A stretch of DNA of 64,000 nt from Hymenopus coronatus (GCA_030762935.1 CM060896.1:14012001-14076000); one strand, 5' to 3'. Shown: positions 10,390-22,771, counted from the first letter of the stretch. A program made the numbers and translations. Notes: a model not told the origin generated them from the letters alone.

Positions 10390-11445
10390 AATGGTTATTT
10401 TAGAGTAACGGTAATAACTTTTGCAGTTGCATTGCGTTAATTGTTACATGTAACGATTACGTTATTTGTTTTTATGTTTACAACACTTAATGGTTACCTA
10501 CCAATAGTGATTAGTTGTAACAATGTTACGATATGAAATATGTTGATACAGATTTCATTTGTTATTTGATGCAATATGAAGTTTCTCTAGCCGCCCCAGT
10601 ATTTGCATTACTACAGCACTAAATCATTTACAATTACTTCTACATCCTGCACACATCACAGTTTGCACAGATGAACTATGCAAGGAATGTGACATTGCAG
10701 ATTCTAGTTCCGTAGATTTGACTCTGCCATTGGTCCATTGACCAACATGGCTGCCCATGCACAAGCAGACAAAATGAACGGAAGACTGCATTTCGCATTG
10801 GAAAGCAGAACCGATTATCAGAAAGTCCACTTTTACCCCTTATTTCGATCTAGTTCATTTACATACACCTAACCTAACAGCCTAACCTCGACGAAATCTG
10901 CTTTCACCAGTCACGTAGCCAATAGGAATCTGCAATCTGCGGGATCTTAGCATTATGACAGACATAGGAAAGGAAAATACAACACTATGACCAACATAAA
11001 ACTTACTGAATTGCATGTAGTGACAAGAAGATTAGATAAAACACGACATTCTAAAAGGCGATGGGAAGAAACGCTTTGACGCCTACACACACTTTATTGT
11101 CTAACATCACGAAAGATAAAGATAATATCAGTTGCAGGTATGTGTCACGAGTTGTGGTAACTAGTTCCTGATAAGCGACAGCAATGAACTTGCGGTGAGT
11201 AATGTCATCCAAAACTCCGCAACCGATTCCATTACTTCAGTAACCGTTAACGGCATAACTAGTTATGTGCTCCTTACTTTAGCAACTTTGTATTCGTTAC
11301 TTTGGTATCCGTTATTGAGTAACTCAATATCCGTTATTTTGGTACCATTACTGGGTAACTATTTACTTTTGAAACCGTTGATGGGCAAGTTACTGTCTGT
11401 CTCCATTAAGGTAGCCGTTACAATGAGACTAGTACCCATCCTTAG
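10390..11445. repeat. Region bracketed by GTTAC/GTAAC-rich blocks
   Basis: Two blocks, about 10400-10540 and 11200-11435, are crowded with GTTAC and GTAAC words in both orientations (for example GTTACATGTAACGATTAC). Dense subterminal words of this kind are common at ends of DNA transposons, so this may be a ~1-kb non-autonomous element. I found no clear TIR or target duplication. The frame at 11195-11482 is a by-product of the repeated words. Confidence 0.35.
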
Positions 11446-12636
11446 TAAGCAGAAATGTGAATTTCATAAAACTAGACCATAAGTCGCTGAAAGATGCACA
11501 TGTTGCCAGCCATGTGTATGATAAAAGTACAAGAAAACAAAGTAGTATTATCAGCACAAGACAGTTGGTTTAGCTAATAATTATGCTTCTTTAGGTTACC
11601 GTGCCAAAGTCAAAGTCACGCTACAGTACGTACAAATTAGAAAAGAGATAAATATAACAATAGATTAGTAGCTAAACTTATTTACTTTTTATATTAACAT
11701 TTTAGTAAATTATTTAGCAAGAAGTATTAATTCATTGTATATACATTAATTAATTTATACTAACGATTTCTTCCATAGTTGGGTAGATTAATAAAGACGT
11801 AATTTAATAAGTAGACTTAGGTGCTTTAGATAATCGCTTGCTGTGCATAACGTAACGCAATAGAGTTAGTTAAATACACTATCTTTGTAAATTGTTATGG
11901 CGTCGACATTTGAAGGATTGCCAGTAGAGCATTTCTGCAGCGCTTACATAAGCTTTAGCAGCCTCATGAACAAAGTAGTTGGAGCATAAGACTGAATATA
12001 TATTTTAAATAATTATACAATTTTTCTCATACAGCAGGACTAGATTATGTATTTATTAACTTTATTAATTTGTTCATATGTTTGATATTTGAGTTGAAGT
12101 GCAAGTATTGAAGTGATTTTGCAGTCATAATCTCAGAGAAGCAGTTCTTTATATGGAAGTGATTATTTACTTTAGTATCCGGTAACCGATTTTTAATCTG
12201 GCTTAACATGTATCCACAAAATAGCATTCTAATGGTGTTAGGGATGTCATTTTGTAGGAAAGTTTAGTGTCCGCCTTTTACACCCCGCTGCACCTCCATA
12301 CACCTACTTCTTACACCACATTTTCATCCTGATATTACAGCTGACCTCTTAAAGTCACTTTAGTATTATCTGGATGGTTACAAAGAGATTCTTCTAGCCA
12401 TCTCGTTGTTTTGTTATGTATCAATCAATCCTCTGCTTTCAATTGTTTTTATTTGGGGGGAGGGCTTTCTGTCGTCAAGGATCAATTAGCCATTAGGATG
12501 CTATATTTCTTGCTAGCTTTGTTGACATCAATAAACGGAATGATTGAAATGATGTTCAAATAAGGCCGGATCCCTAGTTTCACAACCGAGAACGGTGACC
12601 AGAATGATAACGAAAACGTTGTAATACATGTATTCT
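11446..12636. other. Unassigned AT-rich sequence
   Basis: No feature I can support. Confidence 0.4.
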
Positions 12637-13385
12637 AATGGGGGCGTTCACAATCGGCTGGAAGTTTTCCCGGGCTCCGTGAACGGGAAGGAAAACTTAC
12701 CTAAGCTTTAACTTTCTCGTCCTCGCCCTGACACAGCATATTAAATACATATTGTGCATATTAGACTTTGCACTATAGAGATTATTCCAGGCGGCTGTGA
12801 CACGTAACATCCGCAAGAGCGCACTGTAGTCACAATTCTTTCAAATTTTGACGTAGGTTAACCCGCATTGGCTGAATTGGAGGCAGTGGAAAAATATTAT
12901 TCTAAAGACGTGAGTCAGGACGTTAATGCCGCTTTGAGGTCACCATCGTCTTCCATCAAAGTGGTAAGCTGGTTTAAGATTTGCTTTCACCATAACAGGA
13001 TGATGTTTCACTCTAGTCTTCGTCGTGCACACTGTTCTTCCTCTATTAAATTAAGCACATTTCCTCATTGCATTACTCATGTCATCATACACTTACGAAC
13101 CTCGTATCGATAACCATGTCCATTTCAAAGTGCAATTTTGTGCATTCAGATTTCATTTGTTGTTAGCTAATGAAAGTTTTCACCTGCCTCCAATTCAGGC
13201 ATAAAATGTGGGTTAAGCCAACGTCAACATATGAAAGAATTGTGAATAAAGTGAACTCTAGAAGGTATCTCATGTCACGGCCACCTAGATAATCTCTACA
13301 GATGCACAATATGCATCTATTACGCCATGCCCGGGAACGAAAACGGAACCAAAACGCAGGAAAGCTTTTTGTGAACGTTTCCATT
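12637..13385. mobile_element. TIR-bounded element of about 750 bp
   Basis: The left end AATGGGGGCGTTCACAA and the right end, read on the other strand, AATGGAAACGTTCACAA match at 15 of 17 positions. The sequence just inside is GC-richer than the flanks (TTTTCCCGGGCTCCGTGAAC). No transposase is visible. The superfamily is undetermined; the AT-rich outer bases leave the exact target duplication unclear. Confidence 0.45.
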
Positions 13386-14982
13386 AAAATACGTGCATTT
13401 GAACTTTGTGATTCTGGTTGCTGTTCTCATTATGAATCAGCCTTTATTGTATCAAACTAAAATGTTTTCCCTCAACAAGACGTGCCAGAACATGTGTACG
13501 ATGTTGTTTAGTACATATTAAAACAGGTTTGAAACAAGTCGGTCACTAAATGCTAAAGTAAATAATTACATCTTTTTTATTCTTTTGTAATGGATGTCAA
13601 GTATGGAGGGGTGATTTGCGTGTCTGCTAATTGTAGCAGAATATTCGTGCATGCTTTATTTATGTTTTGTTTCATAGCAGTTCTATGTCCTACCTCCAAT
13701 GTGTAAGATGGTGGACTTCTTAGCTTCTGTTGCTCCTGATTCTTTTGTGTGTCATATTCGCAGAATACCTCGCTATGCATATTGAACAGCCTGGGAACTA
13801 AAGGATTGAAATGCTATGGGAAACGTACAGTGTTTCAGATCGCGGAAAACGTGCATAAATATAATTTTCTTGCTTCTGAGAATTAGGAATACAACACCAT
13901 AGGTAGTCATTCTGCTGTGGCAAATTCTAAATTTTAAACAATGTTTCAACTTTCAAAATGCTAAATGAAATGTATATTACCTATAATTGCGTTTGTATGT
14001 TGGACTGCTTTCACGGAACATGCAAAATTATCAGCATTCAAATAATTTATATAAGGAAATGCCAACAACACAGTACGCAGCAAGAAAACGAAACTGAAAT
14101 TATCAATCATTTGCTGTCAAATTTCCATAACAGTGAAATATTCATTTATGTATAACAATTTTGTGCATCATTTCGACAACGTGTTATGGCTTTTCATCCA
14201 AAAAGCCTGTTACAGAGAAAACGGGATCATCAGCGTATATTTGAGATCTATTTGGTCTTCGGAAGCAGTACTGAATTCATATTTGCACAGATATTTAGTG
14301 CATACTAATGGTTGAAATACTTCATTTACAACAACGCCTCTGAGAGTGCATGTACCGATTTACACGACACAAGGTGCAAAAGACGACTTCGTTAGGTTGA
14401 TCTCCGTACAAACTCCGACTCCTCGATTTTTAGCCATGTTCTCTTCCCCCTCCCTTATGCTTGTCTGCTGGCTCCACCTCTCCCTCCTTCCTTAGCTTCT
14501 CCGCTGTTTCTACCTCATTGCAAAATATCCGAATGCACAGCACCTTCGATCTTGGTTTGCACGCTTGAGGTTTTACGCGTGTTACAGGCTCTGGTTTACA
14601 GTATAAGAAGAACATTTTAAATAGTTGATCTATCTGGAAAACAGAAAGAAAAGATTATACAGAATAACAAAAATAAATGCTTAGATATGAGAGCTATGAA
14701 AACAGCACCTTTCACCTCTGAAGTCAACTTCAACAGTGAGCAGAAATGCTTTTATTGTTGTAAATAGAGTCTAGCACATGCAACAATTGTCAATATGAAG
14801 TATCATAAATTGGCAGTAAAATGTATTGTCAAAGAACATATGCTTACAGCTAATCATTCATTTTAACACCATGATAACAGAGAGCAGAGATGTTTGGTTA
14901 ACTATACATAGTATGGATGATGTACACTGACACGTGTGTCACAGCTATACGGTAGACATGTCCCTGTAGATGTCAACTCCAT
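13386..14982. other. Unassigned sequence
   Basis: Mostly AT-rich. A GC-richer patch at 14400-14600 (pyrimidine-rich, then TTCGATCTTGGTTTGCACGC) has no frame or acceptor context that I can defend as an exon. Confidence 0.4.
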
Positions 14983-15505
14983 GTGTACATAACAAAATGT
15001 AAGGAATGCCTTCAGCTGGCTCTAGGAACATCAAGGTGTTTAATTAGAGAGGCTACCAAGAACAGGTCCAAAAGTGAACATCATAAGACCTGGCCTAAAA
15101 CCCCAGGAAAGACATGGGAACTATTTATCAAAGGACCATGTAAGGAAAGAGCTGAGAGCCTGCTAAATGTAGCAGAGTTCAGCTGAGAACAATTGCTGCT
15201 TTCCTCGCAAGGCAGGGCCCTGTGAAAAAGCATCTTAACACAATTGGAGTGCTTCAGGGCAACTTAGACTGCAGATTTTGCAGGAAGGAGACTGAAACAG
15301 CCCAGCACACTTTATGCTCCTGCGAAGCTTTTGGGAAAATGTTGATAGAGCCAGAAGTAGTATCATCCATACCATTGCAAGACTGCACTCCTTCTTAAGG
15401 GATGTTGACTCTAAATGATACAGATACACAATAAGCCTCAGGCTGAAGTGCGCCCGGAGAAGTGGCGGGAATCTGTATCGTAAATGAAGAAGAAGAAGAA
15501 GAAGG
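14983..15505 (+). mobile_element. LINE (non-LTR retrotransposon) 3' end, 5'-truncated
   Basis: The plus strand gives HHKTWPKTPGKTWELFIKG, then LRTIAAFLARQGPVKKHLN, then CRFCRKETETAQHTLCSCEA. This succession (a W..TPG block, L..HGPVKKHL, and a CxxC...H..C knuckle followed by E) is the C-terminal end of the second ORF of Jockey/R1-type LINEs. An in-frame TGA after the AEFS segment breaks the frame. The element finishes in a GAA repeat (15484-15504), a usual LINE tail. The reverse transcriptase is absent. Confidence 0.75.
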
Positions 15506-16405
15506 AATACTTTACCTATAGTATTAAGAAAATATTATTTTGAAACAAAATTGGATACATATAAAATGGTATCATGATTCATATTCTTAAATACATTTTA
15601 AGGATGAGATAAATTATGGTGTAATTACATAAAATTTTGATTTAGTTAAACTAATTTCTTTACTTATTCACTGCCCTGAACGCCACCCCCCCCCCATTCT
15701 GCACCGAGTCTGCTTAACATGAAACAACTTAAGTCTATTCCACATGATTGGAGGAAATGTTCTACAATGAACAGGTTCTCTTCTGTTGTGAGAAATCTGT
15801 TGAATTCACAATGTGTTACGCTATTATATACAATAAATAAACTCCTCATTGCCATAGGAACTTGGACAGCAAATGATCAAACATTTTGTACATACCGTAT
15901 ATCACAATTTTCTGAAATGTGTACTTGTATTTTAGTCTGCATGAGTATTCATATTACAGCACTGAAAGAATGCAAGAACATAGGAACATTTCAATAAACA
16001 CTTGAACACCTGCTAATCAACGAAATGATTCTTGTGTTTTTTTGTGGTGAGTTCCACCAAATTTCAACACAGAACTTACTGTTAGCTATAATGTCACATT
16101 TTCTCCACCCACACCATTTTGGGTTCATTATTTAACATGCACAGCTTTTGTTTTCTTCTCTGCAACTCCCCCTAAGGAGTATTGCAGGTATATGTTTCTA
16201 ATATGAAGTTGGACAAAATATATTTGCCCTAATTTTTGCAGTTTGTACCACTGTGACTGTCCCGAAGCTTGGGTGAGGTCAGCCCTTTGGGCTCCAATGA
16301 AACGCGTTATTGCATATCCATCAGACTCGCATAATGTTACAATAATGAAGTAGTTCTGATGGAAAACATTGTTTTGAAAGTAATTGTGTGTGTGTTACGC
16401 TGCAG
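15506..16405. other. Intron upstream of first IQ-like exon
   Basis: AT-rich, with no repeat recognised. The last 25 bases (GTGTGTGTGTTACGCTGCAG) form the acceptor of the next exon, with a weak polypyrimidine tract made of GT repeats. Confidence 0.45.
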
Positions 16406-16516
16406 CTTGAGGACGAGGTGGAAGAGCGGCAGTATCATCTTGAGATCCAGTCCACCTTCAGGAAACACTTCTCGCACCCTTTTCCCCCAAGCCTAGCCAA
16501 GGAAAGTTTACTCTGA
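16406..16516 (+). CDS. Divergent IQ-like alternative last exon (exon A)
   Basis: After CAG at 16403-16405 a phase-0 frame reads LEDEVEERQYHLEIQSTFRK, continues 16 residues (HFSHPFPPSLAKESLL) and stops at TGA 16514-16516. IQSTFRK is identical to exon B at 29454, and the DNA of that block is clearly related. The acidic start fits the family, but the DIDLxDPxL segment and the AA-K before the IQ core are missing. The second half of the IQ motif (RGxxxR) is absent, so calmodulin binding may be weak. AATAAA follows at 17321-17326. The local GC content is above that of its surroundings. It may be a functional alternative last exon or a decaying duplicate; the shared acceptor phase favours the former. 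Confidence 0.5.
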   Translation, partial: LEDEVEERQYHLEIQSTFRKHFSHPFPPSLAKESLL

Positions 16517-16529
16517 CATCTATACTGGG

Positions 16530-16960
16530 CTCAGCTGGGAGAGTGTTGGATCGTCATTTAAGTGCCAGTTCTAGTTTGTCTTCCTTCTTCTCATTTTCAC
16601 TTTCCACAGCTTCCTCCGTGTCCAGTCCTCATTCTTCTTTAGCTTCACCAGCGTCAACTTCAGCCCAATCCTCAAGGAATTCTTTTCCCTGCTTCTTATC
16701 ACCACTTCCTTCTTCTCCTTCCTTTCCTTCTGCAACTTCTTGTCTTCCATCCACTGTTCCCTTGCCTTCTTCACCTTCAGAAACAACCACACCTTCTTCA
16801 CTTTCTTCAGTCCCATCAACCATGTCTCTCTCTTCCATTCCACCAACCCTTTCCTCCTTCCCTTCCCTTCCATCCACACCTTCTTCTCTAGTGCTCTCTC
16901 CTATAAGTGAGCTATCAGAATGGCATTTGAATTCAAGCAAACATAATCCTTCTTATAAGC
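16530..16960 (+). repeat. Pyrimidine-rich low-complexity tract
   Basis: Dense CTTCC/TTCTC/CACC words on the plus strand. The tract is free of stops in one plus frame from 16444 to 16965 (Ser/Pro/Thr-rich) and nearly so on the minus strand (Glu/Lys/Gly-rich). Stop-free frames are expected from this base composition, since C/T-only codons cannot be stops on either strand in most phases. It would fall in the 3' UTR of exon A. Confidence 0.6.
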
Positions 16961-17210
16961 ATCAATGATTCACAATTTCAATTGTCAAAATCAGAAATAT
17001 AGTATATAATTACCAACAGCAATTGCTCTTTATATCAATTAGTTTATAATTTATATAAGTGTATAGTTGTGAGTAGAATTGTATGTTACTCTGAATTAAA
17101 ATTAAAATGATAAAATCACAGCTTACATTGCTACGGCAAAAATGGAATGATATGTTTCAGGTACTCAATTTTGATATTGGTAAGTTTTTAGCACAAGGTA
17201 CAAAATCCAA

Positions 17211-17252
<42 letters not shown>

Positions 17253-17504
17253 CACAAATAATACCCACCTACATATGTGATAGGATATCTAGTGAGCTAA
17301 AATCTTAATTAATTTTTGTAAATAAAAAGCCTAATTCCACATACAAGATGAAAGCCACCCCAAGTTTTGCATTCTATTTTTTCCTGAAAACATGGTGCTT
17401 TTTATAAGAAAAAAAAAGGTTGCCTCTAGCTAGCATTAATCATTACATTGCAGCAGGAAACATAAAAAACATCAGCTTTTGTTTTTTTTTTTGTTTTTTT
17501 TTTT
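16961..17504. other. AT-rich stretch including an (AT)n run
   Basis: An AT dinucleotide run occupies about 17215-17250. AATAAA at 17321-17326 could serve the exon at 16406. T-rich DNA at 17478-17510 is the tail of the following SINE. Confidence 0.55.
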
Positions 17505-17748
17505 TTTTTTATTAATGCCCACTTTTACTACTTGTGGCAGGCGATGACATTGGTGATACATGGAATGAAGATGGGGCACCAGTGGAATGTGATGGCAGGG
17601 GAAATCTGAGAACCCAGAGAAAACCCACCCCTGTGCCGCTTTGTCCACCACACATCCACACATCTCACATGCAGTTGCTTAGGATCGAACCCAGGCTGTC
17701 TAGGTGAGAGGCAAGTGGTCTAACCACTCGGCCATAGCACGGCTGTCA
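17505..17748 (-). mobile_element. tRNA-derived SINE, family S2, copy 1
   Basis: On the minus strand, A box TGGCCGAGTGGTTA (17721-17734) and B box GGGTTCGATCC (17682-17692) are close to class II (Ser/Leu-type) tRNA heads. The body has ACAAAGCGGCACAGG and a GGGTTTTCTCTGGGTTCTC block. A plus-strand relative lies at 19397-19765. The T-run on the left is its A-rich tail read in reverse. Confidence 0.8.
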
Positions 17749-18379
17749 GCTTGGATTTAAATCTTAAAGCAATGTGATATAAATGGCTCCGAGTTTAGCA
17801 GCTCAGTAATGATTCTGCATGGTCATGTGAAGAATCATGCATAAACAAAGGAGCTTGTCTCAAATACTGATGGTTTAAATCTTGTGATTTGATAAGCTCA
17901 TTTTTAATGTATTTATTCAGTATTAATGCTTTAGTAACTAGCACGTATAATAATTACATCACATAACTATTCAAGTTATGTAGGTACTGTACTCAGTGTT
18001 GTAGATTACTTTTAGTTTAATGTTAATGCACAGATGAGAATGCTACAAGTATTGCTTAGCATTTTTTTCAAAATCATCGCTGAACTTCCATATTGTATGT
18101 TAAAACAGAAATATTTAACATCAACCTCAAAGTATCGAGAGAAGTAATCATGCTGTTAAGGTATGAATTCATAAATTAGAAATCTGCAGTTCAAATACGA
18201 CCATTCCAAATTCATGTAACATTAATGTCCATATTGTGAGGTGTCATGTGTTATAAGATGGTCATAAGCACTATTCAGAAAAAGAAAATCAAATTAAGAA
18301 AGAAAGTAAAGGGGTAGAAAAGCTAAGCTCCTCTATTTTGAGCCCATGCTGTCATTTTGGAATGCTATCCTGCCAGTTG
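17749..18379. other. AT-rich intron
   Basis: Nothing recognised. Confidence 0.45.
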
Positions 18380-18575
18380 ACAGCCTAGCGAAGAAGTTCA
18401 TTATTCCACCACCAGAGAGGAGACTGCAGGCAATTGCAACCAGCAGTGGCACTGGGACCCTTGAGGTTGAAAATGGAAGCAACGGCTTTTGAAACAAGTC
18501 CCGCATAAATAAAAAGTGTGACGTTAAAAACCAACTCTACAAATATATTCATGTTAACCTCTCTATTTACAGATG
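18380..18575 (+). mobile_element. Penelope-like element end fragment
   Basis: It contains ATGGAAGCAACGGCTTTTGA, AACAAGTCCCGC, then AAATAAAAAGTGTGACGTTA. This parallels the 3' end of the PLE copies at 32.6 and 61.7 kb (short hairpin, then GAAACATGTT, then AAATAAAAAGTAAGTGATG). Only one arm is present and no coding part survives. Confidence 0.55.
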
Positions 18576-19396
18576 AAAGTCTATTCTGCAATCCTCTTCT
18601 TGCTATGTTCCAAGTTTAGTTTTAAGATAATGCAGTTTTAATATATAAAATCCAATGTTATTTAAGGGTAGACTAGTTAAGTTTCATTAAAGTGGGTATC
18701 TTAAAGGAGAATAAAATATTTATTTAGTATAACAAAGTACTCTTGATTTCCAATCAAAAAGTTTATAGCACCTTACAATAAATAACTCAAATCTTAACTT
18801 TTATATCCACAATTGTATTAAGATTTCTCATAAGAGCAAACAGTTGATCAGAAGTAATAACAATGACATGACAAATCGCTGCAGGCCCTCCAATAGGGAG
18901 TACAGGGTCAGTGCACATGATTCTTGATGCCCTTCATGATGTCTCCCCCTAACACCTCTGCCGTCTCCTTGCCCATCGTAATAAATTTTAAACCAAGCAT
19001 TCTGCTCTGCTAAGTCTGGGCTCAGAGAGATTGTGCCCAGGCACATGCATACACACCAAGCACATTTCTCTTATATACAGGTGCTGCTGAAACATTCAGA
19101 CTCTGCATTTAAATTATATCACCTTTTGTAATTGACAATATATGCAGAAATTAACATTTGTGGTTCAAAATTAAAAGAAGGGAGGTCTCTAAGCACAAGC
19201 CATCACTGGATGAACAATAACCTAACTTTGGTGGTATTTCCAGCAACTGAGCTAATTGACCTTTCAGAATAGTATGTTTTAAGTTTCCCTGAATGAATAG
19301 ATTTATTGGTATATAAAAGAGATTTTGCAGGATATAAATACTGATACTGTTCTGTCAGTTATGGTGCCATTAAATTACCGTAATAATCAATAAAGG
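18576..19396. other. AT-rich intron
   Basis: Nothing recognised beyond short spurious frames. Confidence 0.45.
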
Positions 19397-19765
19397 CAGC
19401 ACCATGGCTGAGTAGTTAGACCGCATGCCTCCCATCTAGGCAAGCCCGGCTTCAATCCCAAGTGCTCGCATGTGGGATTTGTGCCGGACAAAGCAGAATC
19501 TGGGGGGATTTTCTCCAGACTCTCCAGTTTCCCCCCACCACTCATTCCATCAATTGCTCCATCATCACATTTCCTATTAATAAAGTTGCTTACATTTCAT
19601 ATCACCCACTTCCTCATGTTCACGCCTGGCTATGGGCTAACCCCTTGTAACAGGCTCTCCATTCTGTAGTTTCGTGCCGTTGGCTCCCCAACAGGCTTCT
19701 GACCCCTAGACATTGGCTTGTAAGTCCTAGGGGGGTGTCAGTCCTACAAATATGGGGAGCATAAG
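19397..19765 (+). mobile_element. tRNA-derived SINE, family S2, copy 2
   Basis: Plus-strand A box TGGCTGAGTAGTTA (19405-19418) and B-box relative GGCTTCAATCC (19448-19458). The body shares GACAAAGCAGAATC and the CTCCAGTTTCCCCCCACCA block with the S2 copy at 17505, and it continues further 3' to a C-rich segment. This is the only SINE with clear boxes that lies in the same orientation as the IQ exons. Confidence 0.75.
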
Positions 19766-20443
19766 CCAATTACGAAACGAAACGAATAATCAATCAATTT
19801 CAGTAATACCAAAATGTTTTCTCAATTTCATTCTCCAATTCATAACTTATAATACCAAATAATGTAAGTGTTATTGAAAAGTGTTTTTTAAAAGTGTTCT
19901 ATACAAGTTTTAATACAATCCTTAAGCAAATACATACCAACTCATATTCAAATTATTGAATGTATAAGTGACATACTTTAAAATTTCAAGATGAACCAAT
20001 AAATGTTGTAGGTGCGGAAAGTCTTTCCAATGATCTTTAACATTTACACAATTGGATTTTGTACCTTTTGAAAAACATCTCCCATGATTATTCTTAAAGC
20101 TATAAGAAGGATAACACAAAAATTATTTGACAAAGGTTTGAGATACATTTCCTTGTTACAAGTAATAATCTGTAACCAACTTACATTACTCACACTTAAG
20201 TGCAAAGATGAAATTCTTTTGTTTCTAGATAGCTAAAAGTTGTATTGATGCTCTTTCATACCAAAAATTTAAACCATTAGAAGCTGCAAAATGTAAACTG
20301 CCCAAGTATACATATAGCTGAACAGTATAAAGAATATAGGTGTTTATATACGTTAAGTGCAGCATATACAAATAAATATACAGAAAACTATTTAGTATTT
20401 TATTAAAATGCTTCCACTGCATTGTTTTTGAGCAAAACGTAAC
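19766..20443. other. AT-rich intron
   Basis: Nothing recognised. Confidence 0.45.
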
Positions 20444-20785
20444 TCCATGGCACAACAGCCCACAAGGGACCTTGGCCTACCACCCGGCCGAGGGATCCCC
20501 CATCTCGCCCAAAGGCATCATGAATAGGGTGCAGTGATGGAGGGTAAGACATGATCGTGCCTCAAGTCCCTCCCAGCCAGTTAATGGGGTCTTCTTGATC
20601 TGGAGCCACTACCTCTCAATCAAGTAGCTCCTCAATTGGCCTTGCAGGGACCTCACGAGGCTGAGTGCACTCCAGACCAGGTCTCCTGGCAGAGGAAAAT
20701 TCCCAATGCAGGTGCCAAGAATTGAACCCAGGTCTCCCACTTGGCAAGCAGCTGCACTACCACTGTGCTAAGGAGAGATGACCTT
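20444..20785 (-). mobile_element. tRNA-derived SINE, family S4
   Basis: On the minus strand, A box TAGCACAGTGGTAGTGC (20754-20770) and B box GGGTTCAATTC (20719-20729). It is followed by a GC-rich body (CCTGGTCTGGAGTGCACTC) that ends at the CCATGGCACAACAGCCCACA block (20446-20465). That end block recurs at about 52910. The GC content is far above that of its surroundings. Confidence 0.8.
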
Positions 20786-22130
20786 GATTTTGTGTAGCTA
20801 GTCAAATTACTTTCATTTGAGTTCAAAGGTATACATAAATAAAGTACAATGTTTGTGCCAAATAAGTGTGTTATTACTAAGCATTTCAAATAAACAGATT
20901 CAGTTATGGGTAGCGCAGGGCGAAAGAAGGGTATGGGGTGCAGATGTAGTTTACCTGTATTGCTGCCCACTTGTATGAATGTTAGCAATATAGACAAGCC
21001 ATGCCATTTACCATTGCCCTAGTTGATGATATGCAAACTGAGTTACTGATTTGCATATAAATCTTCTGTCTCATCTATTACATGCACCTCAAATTTAAAA
21101 CAGGGTTTTGATTTTTACATTTATCTTTATGTAATATTTGATTTGCTTAATATCTTAATATATTTTGTATGCACCTTTATCATTAAATTTTTTGTTTTTT
21201 AATTTAGGGTTAGAAATATTTTTTAAAGGTTTAGTTATGGAAGTAAATAAAGTTATTAAGGGATTCTAGTCCTATTATTATGATTTCAAGACATAAGTTT
21301 ATTCATTAACTTTATGGATACAAAATATTAAACCTTAACTTTAAAATGATAACTAATTTATTTTCAGTTTTTTACCCTTCATCAAATATACAAACTTATC
21401 AGTTAACTGATTAAGAACTTTAACATCTGTGGTAAAAAAAATAGTTCTTGCATTATTTATAGTAGTCCACAATGGAGAATTACAGCTTCTTCAATATATA
21501 AAGAATATAGAATATGATGATTGATTTTGCCTCGTCTGTTGTGGCACATTTAGGACTATTATTTGTTTTGTATGTACAAGTATATTATGCTGTAAGATTG
21601 TGCTACCAGGTCATTGTGGTTACCAAGGAATACAATCTCATAACAGAGCTTAAAAATGTTATGATGCTTACTGAAATATTTTCCCAAAAGTAATACATCT
21701 TCTGAAAGCTAAGGAACAACAGCAGCATATAATGCAATGGGCAGTTTAAATTTCTTTCTTACATAATCTGCAATTTAAGTACCTAGTGGTGGCTGGTGTT
21801 GTAGATAACAAGTGAAAATTGCTGTATGTAACAAAAAAAATTGTGGGTGCTAAAAATTAAGTAACTATTAGTATTATTAGCCTTACTTTTTCTGGGTTAA
21901 TTCTATCCTCTTACCCTTTAACAAAAGAAAGTTATCTATTCTTTGAAGCTATACACTTTAGTATGTAACGAACAAAAATCAGAAAGGCAAAATTCTTTAA
22001 ATTCTACATTATATGATTTCCCAGAGCTTTTAATCTTTCTTCAGCAGTAATGTGTCCCCTATAAAATTCAGCGAGGGATAACAATAAATAGAGTATATGA
22101 TACTGAATTAATTTAAAAATATCAGGCTGC
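20786..22130. other. AT-rich intron
   Basis: Long AT-rich stretch with no repeat or exon that I can support. Confidence 0.45.
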
Positions 22131-22250
22131 AATCATTTAACAATGAGTCAAAATTATAAACACTTTAAAATTTTCCACTTGTTTTCTAAGACCAGCAAGT
22201 AAGTGGAGAATTTTAAAGTGTTTATAATTTTGACTCATTATTAAATGATT
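22131..22250. repeat. Short fold-back: 51-bp inverted arms
   Basis: Arms 22131-22181 and 22200-22250 are inverted copies with three mismatches, separated by an 18-bp spacer. The size and build resemble the PLE-derived fold-backs elsewhere in the window, but this one lacks the GAAACATGTT mark, so its origin is open. Confidence 0.8.
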
Positions 22251-22771
22251 CCAGTAATGGTGCTCCGCTGTGTACTAATATTCCTATTTATTTATATTAT
22301 TTATGTATCAGAGTGCCTCTAATAATATGGCCTGGGAGTCTTATGTCCTTTCCCTTTAATCATATATTCACCTGTTTTATACCTCATCAACTAATTTTGT
22401 TGATATTCCTATACTACCTAACATATTTCTCCTCCTCCAGTGAAGCACACATCCAACAAAACCCACTTAGCTCAGTCTCAAGTTTGTAAAACAAAACAGA
22501 CTTTTGGAAGCATTACGTCCTGTTTTTGTTAGCTTGATATCTGCTACCAAAACAAATGTTGAGTATCACTTAACAACACTTCTCAGCTAGTCCAGTATAT
22601 ACGTCACAACAATATGTTACTGAATGGTCATGCAGGTCTACGAGAATGAGATGAGGAAAACAAAGAAGCAACCAACCTCTCAACACATATATATTGTTGC
22701 AGTAAATAAAGACAGCAGGCAAGTGCTCCGAAGACTAGTTCATAGTGACTCAAGAACAAAACTAGACTGGA
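22251..22771. other. AT-rich intron
   Basis: Nothing recognised. Confidence 0.45.

Noticed and set aside
11195..11482. 95-codon hydrophobic frame
   Set aside because: Leu/Val-rich pattern comes from repeated GTTAC words; no membrane-protein family features.
16571..16940. Glu/Lys-rich minus-strand frames of about 100 codons
   Set aside because: Mirror image of the same low-complexity tract; two different minus frames are open at once, as expected from purine-rich DNA.
16543..16968. 141-codon Ser/Pro-rich frame as an independent gene
   Set aside because: It starts at GTG, lies in a pyrimidine-rich tract and has no domain. Open frames on both strands follow from composition. Kept only as a possible alternative tail of exon A.
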